From Cellulomonas sp. Root930 (GTDB lineage: Bacteria; Actinomycetota; Actinomycetes; Actinomycetales; Cellulomonadaceae), in assembly GCA_001429255.1 (NCBI GenBank), contig LMJI01000001.1, forward strand, positions 1,157,256 through 1,221,255: a stretch of DNA of 64,000 bases. Direction: 5' to 3'. Position 1 is the stretch's first letter. Every line of letters starts with the position of its first letter. The notes under the pieces are model-generated. The model did not search any database. It had not been told where the DNA came from and saw nothing but the letters and a program-made list of their open reading frames with translations. Positions 24,710-32,916 of the stretch are shown one piece after another. A program made the translations under genes and the position numbers.

Positions 24710-25050
24710 TAGTAGCGGAACGGCCGCACCTCGATGGGCAGCCCCGTGGCGACGGCCAGCCTGCCGCCCCAGTCGAGGGCCGCGTCGAGGTCGTCGGCGT
24801 CGATGATCGTGAACCCGCCCAGGTGCTCCCGCGCCTCGACGAACGGGCCGTCGGTGGGGATGACGTCGCCGTCCTTGGCGCGCAGCACGGTCGCGGTGCT
24901 CGGGTCGTGCAGGCCACCCGCGTAGACCCAGACGCCGGCCTCCCGCATCGCCTGGTCGACGTCGCCGACCGCCTGCATGATCGGCTCGAGCACCTCGGGC
25001 GCGGGCCGCGGTCCGACCGGCTCCATCACGCTCAGCAGGTAGTGGCTCAT
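24709..25050 (-). CDS. YciI/DGPF-domain protein of ECF42 module 2
   Basis: A 113-residue YCII-related protein: short N-terminal strand [23 protein letters not shown], middle [20 protein letters not shown], and the DGPF hallmark [32 protein letters not shown]. It closes with the basic IEVRPFRY. It is about 30 residues shorter than the module 1 partner. Its last codon overlaps the sigma gene start, implying coupling. The upstream region carries a TGTCGA element in the right orientation. The family's enzymatic activity is not established. Confidence 0.92.
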   Translation of the reverse strand: MSHYLLSVMEPVGPRPAPEVLEPIMQAVGDVDQAMREAGVWVYAGGLHDPSTATVLRAKDGDVIPTDGPFVEAREHLGGFTIIDADDLDAALDWGGRLAVATGLPIEVRPFRY

Positions 25051-25085
25051 GGCGTCCTCCTCGATGTGCGGCCGCCGGCCCTGCG

Positions 25086-25123
25086 CCGGCTGCTCACCCC
25101 CTGTACGAACGGTGAGCAGCCGG
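25086..25123. terminator. Hairpin: terminator of the AKR gene, overlapping the module 2 promoter
   Basis: CCGGCTGCTCACC (25086-25098) and its exact inverse (25111-25123) form a 13-bp stem with a 12-base loop, just past the stop of the aldo/keto reductase. It overlaps the spacer of the candidate ECF42 promoter, so it may instead, or also, be an operator. Confidence 0.7.
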
Positions 25124-25130
25124 ATCGACA
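25104..25130 (-). promoter_or_regulatory. Candidate ECF42-dependent promoter (module 2)
   Basis: On the minus strand TGTCGA (25130-25125) is followed by 17 bases and CGTA (25107-25104), about 54 bases before the DGPF start. The -10 region reads GTTCGTA, against GTTCGAC in module 1. The -35 is identical in the two modules; the fourth -10 base departs from the reported CG(A/T)C. Confidence 0.6.
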
Positions 25131-25131
25131 G

Positions 25132-25968
25132 CTACGAAGGAACGTAGTCGAACGTGTCCGGGTCGGGGCCGGTCCGCTCGTCGCGGTTGAGCGCCGAGAT
25201 GTCCGCCACGTCCAGGTCGGCGAGCTCGAAGTCGAAGAGCGCGAAGTTCTCCTCGATGCGGCTGCGGGTGACCGACTTGGGGAACACGATGTCGCCGCGC
25301 TGGATGTGCCACCGCAGCGTGACCTGCGCGGGGGTCTTGCCGAGGGCCTCGGCGATCCGCACGATCGTCGGGTCGTCCAGCACCTTGCCCTGCGCGATCG
25401 GGCTCCACGCCTCGGTGGCGATGCCGTGCTCGGTGCCGTACGCGCGCACCGCCGCCTGGGTGAGGTACGGGTGCACCTCGATCTGGTTCACCGCGGGGGT
25501 GATGGTGGCCTCCGCCTTGAGGCGGTTCAGGTGGTGCGGCTGGAAGTTGGAGACGCCGATCGACTTGGCGCGGCCGGACCGGTAGAAGTCCTCCATGGCC
25601 TTCCAGGTCTCGACGAAGTCGCTCACCGTCGCCAGCGGCCAGTGGATGAGGAAGAGGTCCACGTAGTCCGTGCCGAGCGCCTCGAGCGTGAGGTCGAACG
25701 CGATCGCCGCGTCCCCGGGGTCGTGCATGTCGTTGTTCAGCTTGCTGGTGAGGAAGACGTCCTTGCGGTCCAGGCCGGACGCGGCGACGGCGTCCCCGAC
25801 GCCCTTCTCGTTGCCGTACATCTGCGCGGTGTCGATGTGGCGGTAGCCCACCTCGAAGGCCTGCAGGACCGCGTCCTTGGTCTCCGCGGGGTCGATCTGG
25901 AAGACGCCGAAGCCCAGCTGGGGGATCTGCACGCCGGTGTTCAGGGTGATGTTCGGGACGGTGGTCAT
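25132..25968 (-). CDS. Aldo/keto reductase (2,5-diketo-D-gluconate reductase-like)
   Basis: A 278-residue (beta/alpha)8 NADPH-dependent reductase. The catalytic tetrad is visible: Asp in HIDTAQMYGNE, Tyr in the same motif, Lys in FLTSKLNND and His in LFLIHWPLA. The NADPH region includes GVSNFQPHHL and FPKSVTRSRIEENFALFDFEL. Length and motifs match AKR5-type enzymes, which reduce methylglyoxal, diketogluconate and other carbonyls. It is divergent from the SDR gene and shares a 84-base promoter region containing a TetR-type palindrome, so both are probably induced together. Confidence 0.93.
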   Translation of the reverse strand: MTTVPNITLNTGVQIPQLGFGVFQIDPAETKDAVLQAFEVGYRHIDTAQMYGNEKGVGDAVAASGLDRKDVFLTSKLNNDMHDPGDAAIAFDLTLEALGTDYVDLFLIHWPLATVSDFVETWKAMEDFYRSGRAKSIGVSNFQPHHLNRLKAEATITPAVNQIEVHPYLTQAAVRAYGTEHGIATEAWSPIAQGKVLDDPTIVRIAEALGKTPAQVTLRWHIQRGDIVFPKSVTRSRIEENFALFDFELADLDVADISALNRDERTGPDPDTFDYVPS

Positions 25969-26012
25969 GTCTCCATTCGACCCCGCGCGGGCCGCGATCG
26001 CCTGTTATGGTG

Positions 26013-26031
26013 ACCAACTAACCAGTTGGTT
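26013..26031. promoter_or_regulatory. TetR-type operator between AKR and SDR genes
   Basis: ACCAACT (26013-26019) and AGTTGGT (26024-26030) form a perfect dyad with a four-base spacer. AACCA/TGGTT (26020-26024 and 26027-26031) form a second, overlapping dyad. The site lies 22 bases before the SDR start and 45 bases from the AKR start. Binding by the TetR protein encoded downstream of the SDR is inferred. Confidence 0.72.
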
Positions 26032-26052
26032 GCACATGGCGAGGAGCTTCAG

Positions 26053-26970
26053 ATGTATGTCGTCCCCGACCAGTCCGGCCGCACCGTCGTCGTCACCGGA
26101 GCCAACAGCGGCACCGGGCGGGAGGCCGCCGAGCGCCTGGCCGCCGCAGGTGCGCACGTGGTGCTCGCGGTGCGCAACGCCGAGAAGGGCGAGAAGGCGC
26201 TCGCGGAGATCGTCGCGGCTCACCCCGACGCCTCCGCGGAGGTGCGGCTGCTGAACCTCGCCTCCCTGGCTTCGGTGCGTGTGTTCGCCGAGTCGCTCGC
26301 GCGCGACCTCCCGCACCTCGACACCCTGATCAACAACGCCGGCGTCATGGCCCCGCCCACCCGCTTCGAGACCGAGGACGGCTTCGAGCTGCAGCTGGGC
26401 ACCAACCACCTCGGCCCGTTCGCGCTGACCAACCTCCTCCTGCCGCTCCTGCTCGCCGCCCCCGAGGGCCGCGTGACCACGATGAGCAGTGGCATGGCGA
26501 ACGTGGGTCGCATCCGGTTCGACGACCTGCAGTGGACCCGTCGCCGCTACAGCCCCACACGGTCGTACGCGCAGTCGAAGCTGGCCGACCTGCTGCTCGC
26601 CCGGCAGCTGGCACGCGTCTCGATGCAGCGCGGCTGGACCCTGCGCAGCAACGCCGCCCACCCGGGGTTCACGCAGACCAACCTCCAGACGGCCGGCGCC
26701 TCGCTCGGGCGTGACTCGGTGCACCGCTCGCCCATCGGCAACCTGCCGTTCGTCCCGTCGCAGCAGCCGGAGCAGGGCGCCGAGCCCATGCTGTTCGCCG
26801 CGGCCGACCCGAGTGCGGTGGAGGACGGCTACTACGGGCCGTCGGGTCGGTTCGGGCTCGTGGGCCCCACCGGTCCCGCCCGCCTCAACCGGCGCATGCG
26901 CGACGACGACACCGCCGCGCGGCTCTGGGCGGTGGCGCAGGACCTCACGGGCACGGCCCTGCCCGCGTGA
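26053..26970 (+). CDS. Short-chain dehydrogenase/reductase (classical SDR)
   Basis: A 305-residue Rossmann-fold oxidoreductase. It has the cofactor motif [22 protein letters not shown] with an Arg at the end of strand 2 (AVRNAEKG), favouring NADP(H). The structural NNAGVMAPP follows, then TMSSG with the catalytic Ser and [13 protein letters not shown] with the YxxxK pair (Tyr about 174). It resembles the retinol-dehydrogenase/protochlorophyllide-reductase-like SDR group. GAGGAG lies seven bases upstream of the ATG. The TetR gene starts on its stop codon. The substrate is unknown; pairing with a divergent AKR suggests carbonyl detoxification (inference). Confidence 0.92.
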   Translation: MYVVPDQSGRTVVVTGANSGTGREAAERLAAAGAHVVLAVRNAEKGEKALAEIVAAHPDASAEVRLLNLASLASVRVFAESLARDLPHLDTLINNAGVMAPPTRFETEDGFELQLGTNHLGPFALTNLLLPLLLAAPEGRVTTMSSGMANVGRIRFDDLQWTRRRYSPTRSYAQSKLADLLLARQLARVSMQRGWTLRSNAAHPGFTQTNLQTAGASLGRDSVHRSPIGNLPFVPSQQPEQGAEPMLFAAADPSAVEDGYYGPSGRFGLVGPTGPARLNRRMRDDDTAARLWAVAQDLTGTALPA

Positions 26971-27488
26971 TGGCCGCCGACACCCCGCGCCGGATCCTCG
27001 ACGCGGCGGCCGACGAGTTCGCCGAGCGCGGGCTGGCCGGCGCGCGCGTCGACCGGATCGCCGAGCGGGCCGGCGCCAACAAGCAGCGGATCTACGCGTA
27101 CTTCGGCAGCAAGGACCAGCTGTTCGACGCGGTGATCGAGGACCGGATCGAGCAGCTGCTGGACGCCGTGCCGTTCGACGCGGCGGACCTGCCCGGGTAT
27201 GCGGTGCGGATCCTCGACTTCAACCTCGCGCACCCGTCACTGGTGCGCCTGCTGCTCTGGCACAACCTGGAGCGTCCGGCGGTGCTGGCCCGGCTGCCGC
27301 AGTCGGTGGAGTCGCACGCGCGGAAGGTGGCGGCCCTGCGCGCCGCGCGCGGCGACGACGAGTGGGCCGCGGACCGGCTTCTCGGCCAGGTGCTCGGGCT
27401 GGTGCACGGCGTGACGCTCGCCCCCGGGCCGGACCTGGACCAGACCCGGGCGGACCTGCACCGGGCGGTCAGCCTGCTGGTCGGCTGA
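26970..27488 (+). CDS. TetR-family regulator
   Basis: A 172-residue repressor with the N-terminal HTH (RRILDAAADEFAERGLAGARVDRIAERAGANKQRIYAYFGSKDQLFDAVIED) and a TetR_C-like helical ligand domain, in which LRLLLWHNLERPAVL resembles the TetR_C_33-type pattern. Its start ATG overlaps the SDR stop by one base; a GTG one codon upstream is an alternative. The likely target is the palindrome at 26013-26031, giving autoregulation of the SDR-TetR operon and of the divergent AKR gene. Its end overlaps the convergent SRPBCC gene by 20 bases. Confidence 0.9.
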   Translation: MAADTPRRILDAAADEFAERGLAGARVDRIAERAGANKQRIYAYFGSKDQLFDAVIEDRIEQLLDAVPFDAADLPGYAVRILDFNLAHPSLVRLLLWHNLERPAVLARLPQSVESHARKVAALRAARGDDEWAADRLLGQVLGLVHGVTLAPGPDLDQTRADLHRAVSLLVG

Positions 27489-27897
27489 CTGCCTCGACCA
27501 CCGCGCGCAGTCGCTCGGGCTGGACCCCGTCCTCCTTCGCGATCGAGCGACGGATCACCCCCGCGAGGAGTGTCAGGGGCCCGCGCACGACGACATCCGC
27601 GACCAGGCCGAGGTCGGTGCCGGCTGAGGTCGGGGTGAGCATGTAGGTGTACACCGCCGTCACCGGTCCGGAACGCGACAGCAGGGCCAGCCGCCGGGGC
27701 GCGTCCAGACCGTCGACGAGGGCGGTCCGCTCCTTGCCGCGCACGGTGAAGGTCACCGTCGACCCGGGCGCCACCGGCCCGGTCATGGCGGAGACGCCGG
27801 GCATCCAGCGCGGGGCGAGCGACCAGTCGGTGAGCGCGGCCCAGACCGCGTCGGGCGGCGCGGCGATGCTCGTCGTGGTGTCGATCGCGATGGTCAT
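27469..27897 (-). CDS. SRPBCC / polyketide-cyclase-like protein
   Basis: A 142-residue START-fold protein: IAIDTTTSIAAPPDAVWAALTDWSLAPRWMPGVSAMTGP, central ALVDGLDAPRRLALLSRSGPVTAVYTYMLTPTSAGTDLGLVADVVV, and a C-terminal helix (LRAVVEAVS). The P-x-x-V-W-A-x-L-T-D-W opening is the classic polyketide_cyc2 signature. The ligand is unknown. It lies ten bases upstream of, and on the same strand as, the end of the AraC gene, so the two probably form an AraC-SRPBCC unit. Confidence 0.87.
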   Translation of the reverse strand: MTIAIDTTTSIAAPPDAVWAALTDWSLAPRWMPGVSAMTGPVAPGSTVTFTVRGKERTALVDGLDAPRRLALLSRSGPVTAVYTYMLTPTSAGTDLGLVADVVVRGPLTLLAGVIRRSIAKEDGVQPERLRAVVEAVSRPAG

Positions 27898-27906
27898 GGC
27901 GCGACG

Positions 27907-28779
27907 TTAGGCGTTCGGGCCGACGCCGTCTTGGACGGAATTGACCACCGGCGCGAACCCCGGCTCGGTGGGCACGTCCCCGTAGACCGCCCGGTACGCG
28001 GCGAGGTACGCGGCCGGCGTCGTGCCCGTGTGCCGCCGGAAGTGGCGGATGAGGTGCGCCTGGTCGTACCAGCCGCGGTCGGCGGCCACCTGCCCCCAGC
28101 CGACCGGACGGCCGGTGTCGAGCGAGGCCAGCAGGTCGCGCATCCGGGCCACGCGCGCGAACGTGCCGGGGCTCAGCCCGACGACGCGCCGGAACCCGCG
28201 GTCCAGGTGGGCGTGGGACAGGTGCACCGACCGCGCCACGTCGGCCACCGGCCGGCCCGGCTCCGCGACGAGGGCGCCGACCGCCGCCTCGACCGCGTCG
28301 GTGCAGCGGGGCAGCGCGCGCTCCCGCCCGGCCACCGACTCCGCCAGCGCGGCCTCGACCGCGGAGATCATCGCGTCCGCGTCCTCGAGCCCGAGCAGCT
28401 CCCGACGCAGCGGCGACCACGCCTCCGCCCCGAGCAGCCGGCCCCGCAGCGCCCGCGGGTCGACGCCGAACGCGGTCGCGCACCCGATCGGCGTCGCGAC
28501 CACGCCGACGCACCACGTCTCGCCGAGGGGCCGGTTGAGCATCGGCTGGTCGTCGGGACCCAGCAGGAACCCGGTCCGCGCCAGGTGCACGTCGCCGGTC
28601 CCGTTGCGCGCGACCTGCGCGATCGGGGGACCGAGCACGAGGCCCAGCACGGCCGAGCCCGTCGGCGCCACCCGCTCGGCCGGTGCGCGCAGCCGCCCGC
28701 GGGCGTACCAGATGCTCGCCACGTACCGCCCGAGCCCGCCGGTGGGCTCGTGCGTGACGAAGGTGAACGCGTCGGTCAC
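27907..28779 (-). CDS. AraC-family transcriptional regulator
   Basis: A 290-residue regulator with an N-terminal sensing domain like DUF6597 (FTFVTHEPTGGLGRYVASIWYARGRLRAPAERVAPTGSAVLGLVLG). The C-terminal AraC double HTH is at about residues 185-265 (VADVARSVHLSHAHLDRGFRRVVGLSPGTFARVARMRDLLASL and WGQVAADRGWYDQAHLIRHFRRHTGTTPAAYLAAYR). The start is GTG 28779, at the onset of the conserved part. It is divergent from the FAD-linked oxidoreductase, its probable target, with 98 bases between the starts. Confidence 0.9.
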   Translation of the reverse strand: MTDAFTFVTHEPTGGLGRYVASIWYARGRLRAPAERVAPTGSAVLGLVLGPPIAQVARNGTGDVHLARTGFLLGPDDQPMLNRPLGETWCVGVVATPIGCATAFGVDPRALRGRLLGAEAWSPLRRELLGLEDADAMISAVEAALAESVAGRERALPRCTDAVEAAVGALVAEPGRPVADVARSVHLSHAHLDRGFRRVVGLSPGTFARVARMRDLLASLDTGRPVGWGQVAADRGWYDQAHLIRHFRRHTGTTPAAYLAAYRAVYGDVPTEPGFAPVVNSVQDGVGPNA

Positions 28780-28877
28780 CCCGTGATCGTCCCGCAAAGG
28801 AGTGTCGGCGGTCGGTGCAAGGGTGGCACTCTGCCCGCGAGAGACACCCCGCGCCACCGACCTGCAAGGAGTCAGGT

Positions 28878-30191
28878 ATGTCTCACCCCCTCACCTCCCG
28901 CGTCACCGGCCCCGTGCTGACCCCGGACCACGAGGGGTTCGCCGAGGAGATCGCCCCCCACAACCGTGCGATCGCGCACGCGCCCGACGTCGCGGTCGGT
29001 GCCGCGAGCACACAGGACGTCGCCGAGACCGTGCGCTGGGCCGCCGAGCAGGGAGTACCCCTCCACGTGCTGGCCACGGGCCACGGCGCCACCACGCCGG
29101 TGACCTCGGGCGTCCTGCTCACCACGCGCCGGCTCGGTGGCGTCGAGGTGGACCCGGAGACCCGCGTCGCGACGATCGGTGCCGGCGCGCGCTGGTCCGA
29201 CGTCGTTCCCGTCGCCGACGCCCACGGGCTGACGCCGATCGCGGGGTCGTCGGCCAACGTCGGCGTGGCCGGCTACCTCCTGGGCGGAGGGCTCGGTCCG
29301 TTCGCCCGCAGCCACGGGTACAGCTCGGACCTGCTCGAGTCCCTCACCGTGGTCACCGGGACGGGTGAGGTGGTCGAGGCGTCGGCCGAGGCGCACCCGG
29401 ACCTCTTCTGGGCGCTCCGGGGCGGCAAGGTCGGCCTCGGCGTGGTGACGCAGCTCCGCCTGCGCCTGGTCGCCATGCCCGAGCTCTACGCCGGCACGCT
29501 GTTCTTCGGCGCCGAGCACATCGACGCCGCCCTGCGCGGCTGGCTGGCGTGGACGCCCACCGCGGACGCCGCGACGACCACCAGCGCGGCGATCGTGCGT
29601 TTCCCACCGCTCGAGGTCATCCCGGAGTTCCTGCGTGGCCGCACGGTCCTGCTCCTGCGCGTGGCCCGCCCGGGCGACGAAGCGGCGGGAACGGCGGCCG
29701 CCGCGCCCCTGCGCGCCCTCGCGCCGGCGTTCCTGGACACGGTCGGCGTCCTGCCCGCCGCCCGGGCGGCCGAGATCCACAACGACCCGGGCCAGCCGGG
29801 ACCTGGCTGGGTGCGCGGGATGCTGCTCGACCGCGCGGACGACGAGCTCGCCGACGCGTGGCTCGGGCTGGTGGGTGCCGACGCGACGACGCCGTTCATG
29901 GCCGCCGAGCTGCGGCACGTCGCCGGGGCCACCGGGGTCGACGTGCCGGGCGGGTCGGCGGTGTCCGGGCGCGGGTCGGCCTTCGTCGTGGCGGTCGCGA
30001 GCGGCGACCCGAGCCGGTTCGCCGAGCTGCCGGCCGCCGCCGACGCGATCACGGAGGCGTTGGGCCCGTGGGCATCGGCCGAGGTCAACCCCAACTTCTC
30101 CGGCACCGGGACGGCAGTCTGGGAGCCGGCGGCGGCCGACCGACTGGTGCAGGTGCGGCAGACGTACGACCCGGCGGGGGTGTTCGCGTGA
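28878..30191 (+). CDS. FAD-linked oxidoreductase (VAO/PCMH family, BBE-like C-terminus)
   Basis: A 437-residue flavoprotein. The PCMH-type FAD domain spans about 40-210. It includes VPLHVLATGHGATTPVTSGVLLTTRRL, where the His of the TGHG loop is at the usual site of flavin attachment, and GSSANVGVAGYLLGGGLGPFARSHGYSSDLL. The C-terminus has NFSGTGTAVWEPAAADRLVQVRQTYDPAGVFA, the berberine-bridge-enzyme closing block (R..YDP..VF). Such enzymes oxidise alcohols, sugars or alkaloid-like compounds with O2. AAGGAG lies seven bases before the ATG. The substrate is unknown. Confidence 0.92.
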   Translation: MSHPLTSRVTGPVLTPDHEGFAEEIAPHNRAIAHAPDVAVGAASTQDVAETVRWAAEQGVPLHVLATGHGATTPVTSGVLLTTRRLGGVEVDPETRVATIGAGARWSDVVPVADAHGLTPIAGSSANVGVAGYLLGGGLGPFARSHGYSSDLLESLTVVTGTGEVVEASAEAHPDLFWALRGGKVGLGVVTQLRLRLVAMPELYAGTLFFGAEHIDAALRGWLAWTPTADAATTTSAAIVRFPPLEVIPEFLRGRTVLLLRVARPGDEAAGTAAAAPLRALAPAFLDTVGVLPAARAAEIHNDPGQPGPGWVRGMLLDRADDELADAWLGLVGADATTPFMAAELRHVAGATGVDVPGGSAVSGRGSAFVVAVASGDPSRFAELPAAADAITEALGPWASAEVNPNFSGTGTAVWEPAAADRLVQVRQTYDPAGVFA

Positions 30192-30338
30192 CCCCGTCTG
30201 GGGAGGAGTGGTGAAGGCTGCACCGTTCCCGCCCGCCGGGTGACCCGGTGGTGACACGCTCTCGGAGCGTCGTGCGGACGAGTGGGCCTGGCGTGCAACA
30301 GCAGGAAGCGGCACGATGCCGCGCGACGAGGGGACAGC

Positions 30339-32312
30339 ATGTCGTTCGCAGGTGAACGCGCAGTGGCCGGTCGGCGGCTCGTGGGCGGCGGGATCGCCCT
30401 CGTCATCGTGGCGGCCGGTCTGACCGGGTGCTCGGCCGAGCCGCCCGACCCGACGAGCGCGACCGAGGCGCTCGCTGCTGCCCTCACGTCCGGCGACTTC
30501 ACAAAGGCACCGTTCGCCGGCGGGACCGCCGACGTCACGGCGGCCACGGACATCCGCACCAGCGCCTACGAGGGCCTCGCTCCGTGGGAGCCCACCGTGA
30601 CGGTGGTCTCGACGACGGTGGACGAGCAGGACGAGGACGTCGCGACGGCGACCCTGGGGTTCACGTGGGACGTCGACGACAGCGACTCCGACTGGACGTA
30701 CGAGACGCACGCGAAGCTCGCCCGCGACGACGAGGACGTCTGGCACGTCACGTGGTCGCCCGCGCTGCTCGCACCGGACCTGGTCGCCGGAGAGGTGCTC
30801 GGCGTCGAACGCTCCCGAGCCGAGCGCGCCAACGTGCTGGGCGCCAACGGGGCCGTCATCGTCGAGCCGCGTCGCGTGCACCGGGTCGGGATCGACAAGA
30901 CGCGCCTCGCCGCCCCCGAGCAGGACGCCGCGGCGCGCGAGCTGGCGCGGCAGCTGGGCGTCGACGCGGACGCCTACGCAGCGAAGGTGGTCGGTGCAGG
31001 CGAGAAGGCCTTCGTCGAGGCGATCACCATCCGCGACGGCGACACCGGCTACGACATCCCGGTGCTCGTCGGGCTTCCCGGCGTGATCGAGGTGCCGGAC
31101 ACGTTGCCGCTCGCCCCGACGCGGCAGTTCGCCCGGCCGATCCTCGGGACGGTCGGACCCGCGACGGCCGAGATCATCGAGAAGTCGGACGGTGCCGTGT
31201 CCGCCGGGGACCTCGCGGGGCTGTCCGGGCTGCAGCGCCAGTACGACGCACAGCTGCGCGGCCTGCCCGGTCTGACGATCACCGCCGCGCAGGCCGACGG
31301 TGCGGCCAAGCGACAGCTGTACGCCGTCGAGGCGACGCCGGGCACCCCGCTGACGACCACCCTCGACGTCCGTCTGCAGGAGGCGGCGGAGTCCGTCGTC
31401 GCCACCGTCGGGCCCGCGAACGCGATCGTCGCCCTCCGCCCGTCGACCGGCGACGTGCTCGCCGCCGCCAGCGGGGTGGGCGGCGAGGGCATGTCCACCG
31501 CCACGCTCGGCCAGTTCGCCCCCGGCTCGACGTTCAAGGTGGTCAGCGCGCTCGCGCTGCTGCGGTCGGGGCTCACGGCGGACAGCGACACGACCTGCCC
31601 CGCCACCGTCTCCGTGGACGGGCGCTCGTTCTCCAACTTCCCCGAGTACCCCACCGACAAGCTGGGCACCATCCCGCTGCGGACCGCCTTCGCCCACTCG
31701 TGCAACACCGCCTTCATCTCGGCGCGCGAGCAGGCCAACCAGGACGCGCTCATCGACGCCGCCGGCTCGCTCGGGCTGGACCCGCACGCGACCCTCGGCT
31801 TCCCCGCGTTCCTCGGGGACGTCCCCGCCGACTCCGACGGCACCGACCACGCCGCGTCGATGATCGGGCAGGGCCGCGTGCTCGCGTCGCCGCTCGGCAT
31901 GGCCACGGTCGCCGCGTCCGTGGCGAAGGGGTCGACGGTCCTGCCCCGGCTCGTGGTCCCTGCCGAGGGCGTCACGACCCCGGAGCCGAGCGAGGAGGAC
32001 TCGGCGGAGCCGAGCGAGACCGCCCCGCCCGCCGCCCCGCTGACCGCCGACGAGGCCGCCACCCTGAAGCAGCTGATGCGCGGCGTGGTGACCGAGGGTG
32101 GCGCGACGTTCCTGCAGGACGTCCCCGGTGACGAGGTGGCGGCCAAGACCGGCACCGCGCAGTTCGGTGAGGCCGGCAACCTGCAGAACCACGTGTGGAT
32201 GATCGCGATCCAGGGCGACCTCGCGGTCGCGGTGTTCGTCGACGTCGGCGAGTACGGGTCGACCACCGCGGGCCCGCTGCTGGAGCAGTTCCTCCGGGCG
32301 GCGCAGGGGTGA
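30339..32312 (+). CDS. Class B penicillin-binding lipoprotein with NTF2-like N-terminal domain
   Basis: A 657-residue cell-wall transpeptidase. A signal peptide ends in a lipobox (AGLTGC, Cys about 31). An NTF2/MecA_N-like domain follows at about 35-150, then the PBP dimerisation domain at about 150-300, then the transpeptidase domain at about 330-657. The catalytic triad of motifs is intact: S397-T-F-K400, S454-C-N456 and K603-T-G. The layout matches subclass B3 (PBP2a/PBP3 of firmicutes and actinobacterial PbpA-like lipoproteins), which make D,D-crosslinks and often have low beta-lactam affinity. GAGGGG precedes the ATG. It is monocistronic or leads the acetyltransferase gene. Confidence 0.94.
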   Translation: MSFAGERAVAGRRLVGGGIALVIVAAGLTGCSAEPPDPTSATEALAAALTSGDFTKAPFAGGTADVTAATDIRTSAYEGLAPWEPTVTVVSTTVDEQDEDVATATLGFTWDVDDSDSDWTYETHAKLARDDEDVWHVTWSPALLAPDLVAGEVLGVERSRAERANVLGANGAVIVEPRRVHRVGIDKTRLAAPEQDAAARELARQLGVDADAYAAKVVGAGEKAFVEAITIRDGDTGYDIPVLVGLPGVIEVPDTLPLAPTRQFARPILGTVGPATAEIIEKSDGAVSAGDLAGLSGLQRQYDAQLRGLPGLTITAAQADGAAKRQLYAVEATPGTPLTTTLDVRLQEAAESVVATVGPANAIVALRPSTGDVLAAASGVGGEGMSTATLGQFAPGSTFKVVSALALLRSGLTADSDTTCPATVSVDGRSFSNFPEYPTDKLGTIPLRTAFAHSCNTAFISAREQANQDALIDAAGSLGLDPHATLGFPAFLGDVPADSDGTDHAASMIGQGRVLASPLGMATVAASVAKGSTVLPRLVVPAEGVTTPEPSEEDSAEPSETAPPAAPLTADEAATLKQLMRGVVTEGGATFLQDVPGDEVAAKTGTAQFGEAGNLQNHVWMIAIQGDLAVAVFVDVGEYGSTTAGPLLEQFLRAAQG

Positions 32313-32349
32313 TCGTCGGAGCACCTGGCGCTGTGAGAGCGTCGGAGCC

Positions 32350-32916
32350 ATGAGCACCGAGGACACCCGCACCCAGTACGAGCGCATGGTCGCCGGCGAC
32401 TGGTACGAGGCCGACGCCCAGATCCACGAGCTGACCAGCGCTGCGCAGGCCCGTGCCGAGCGGTTCGCGCAGGCCGTGAAGGACGGTGCCGACGACGCCG
32501 TCGACCGGCTGCGCGAGCTGCTCGGGTCGCTCGGGGACGACACCTGGATCCGCCCGCCGCTGTATGTCGACTACGGCGTGCACCTGCACGTGGGCGCGCG
32601 GACGTTCGCCAACTTCGGCCTGGTCGCGCTCGACGTGGCGCCCATCCACATCGGCGACGACGTGCAGATCGGCCCGAACGTCCAGCTGCTCACCCCGATC
32701 CATCCGGTGGACCCGGAGCCGCGACGGAACAAGCTCGAGGCCGCCAAGCCGATCACCATCGGCAACAACGTGTGGCTCGGCGGCGGCGCCATCGTGTGCC
32801 CGGGCGTGACCATCGGTGACAACACGGTGGTCGGCGCGGGAGCGGTCGTCACCAAGGACCTGCCCGCCAACGTCGTCGCGGTCGGCAACCCTGCGCGCGT
32901 GATGAAGGAGATCTGA
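32350..32916 (+). CDS. Maltose/galactoside O-acetyltransferase-like hexapeptide protein
   Basis: A 188-residue left-handed beta-helix acetyltransferase. The Mac domain is at 8-60 (YERMVAGDWYEADAQIHELTSAAQARAERF). The hexapeptide region includes YVDYGVHLHVGARTFANFGLVALDVAPIHIGDDVQIGPNVQLLTPIHPVD, where the His of T-P-I-H-P matches the catalytic base. ITIGNNVWLGGGAIVCPGVTIGDNTVVGAGAVVTKDLP is the conserved acetyl-CoA loop. It acetylates sugars in homologues. The stop overlaps the start of the LLM gene (ATGA at 32913-32916 region), so they are coupled. Confidence 0.92.
   Translation: MSTEDTRTQYERMVAGDWYEADAQIHELTSAAQARAERFAQAVKDGADDAVDRLRELLGSLGDDTWIRPPLYVDYGVHLHVGARTFANFGLVALDVAPIHIGDDVQIGPNVQLLTPIHPVDPEPRRNKLEAAKPITIGNNVWLGGGAIVCPGVTIGDNTVVGAGAVVTKDLPANVVAVGNPARVMKEI

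Noticed and set aside
28872..32543. 1,200-codon minus-strand open frame opposite the FAD oxidoreductase and PBP genes
   Set aside because: The translation is compositionally biased and has no domain; both plus-strand genes carry intact catalytic motifs and ribosome sites.
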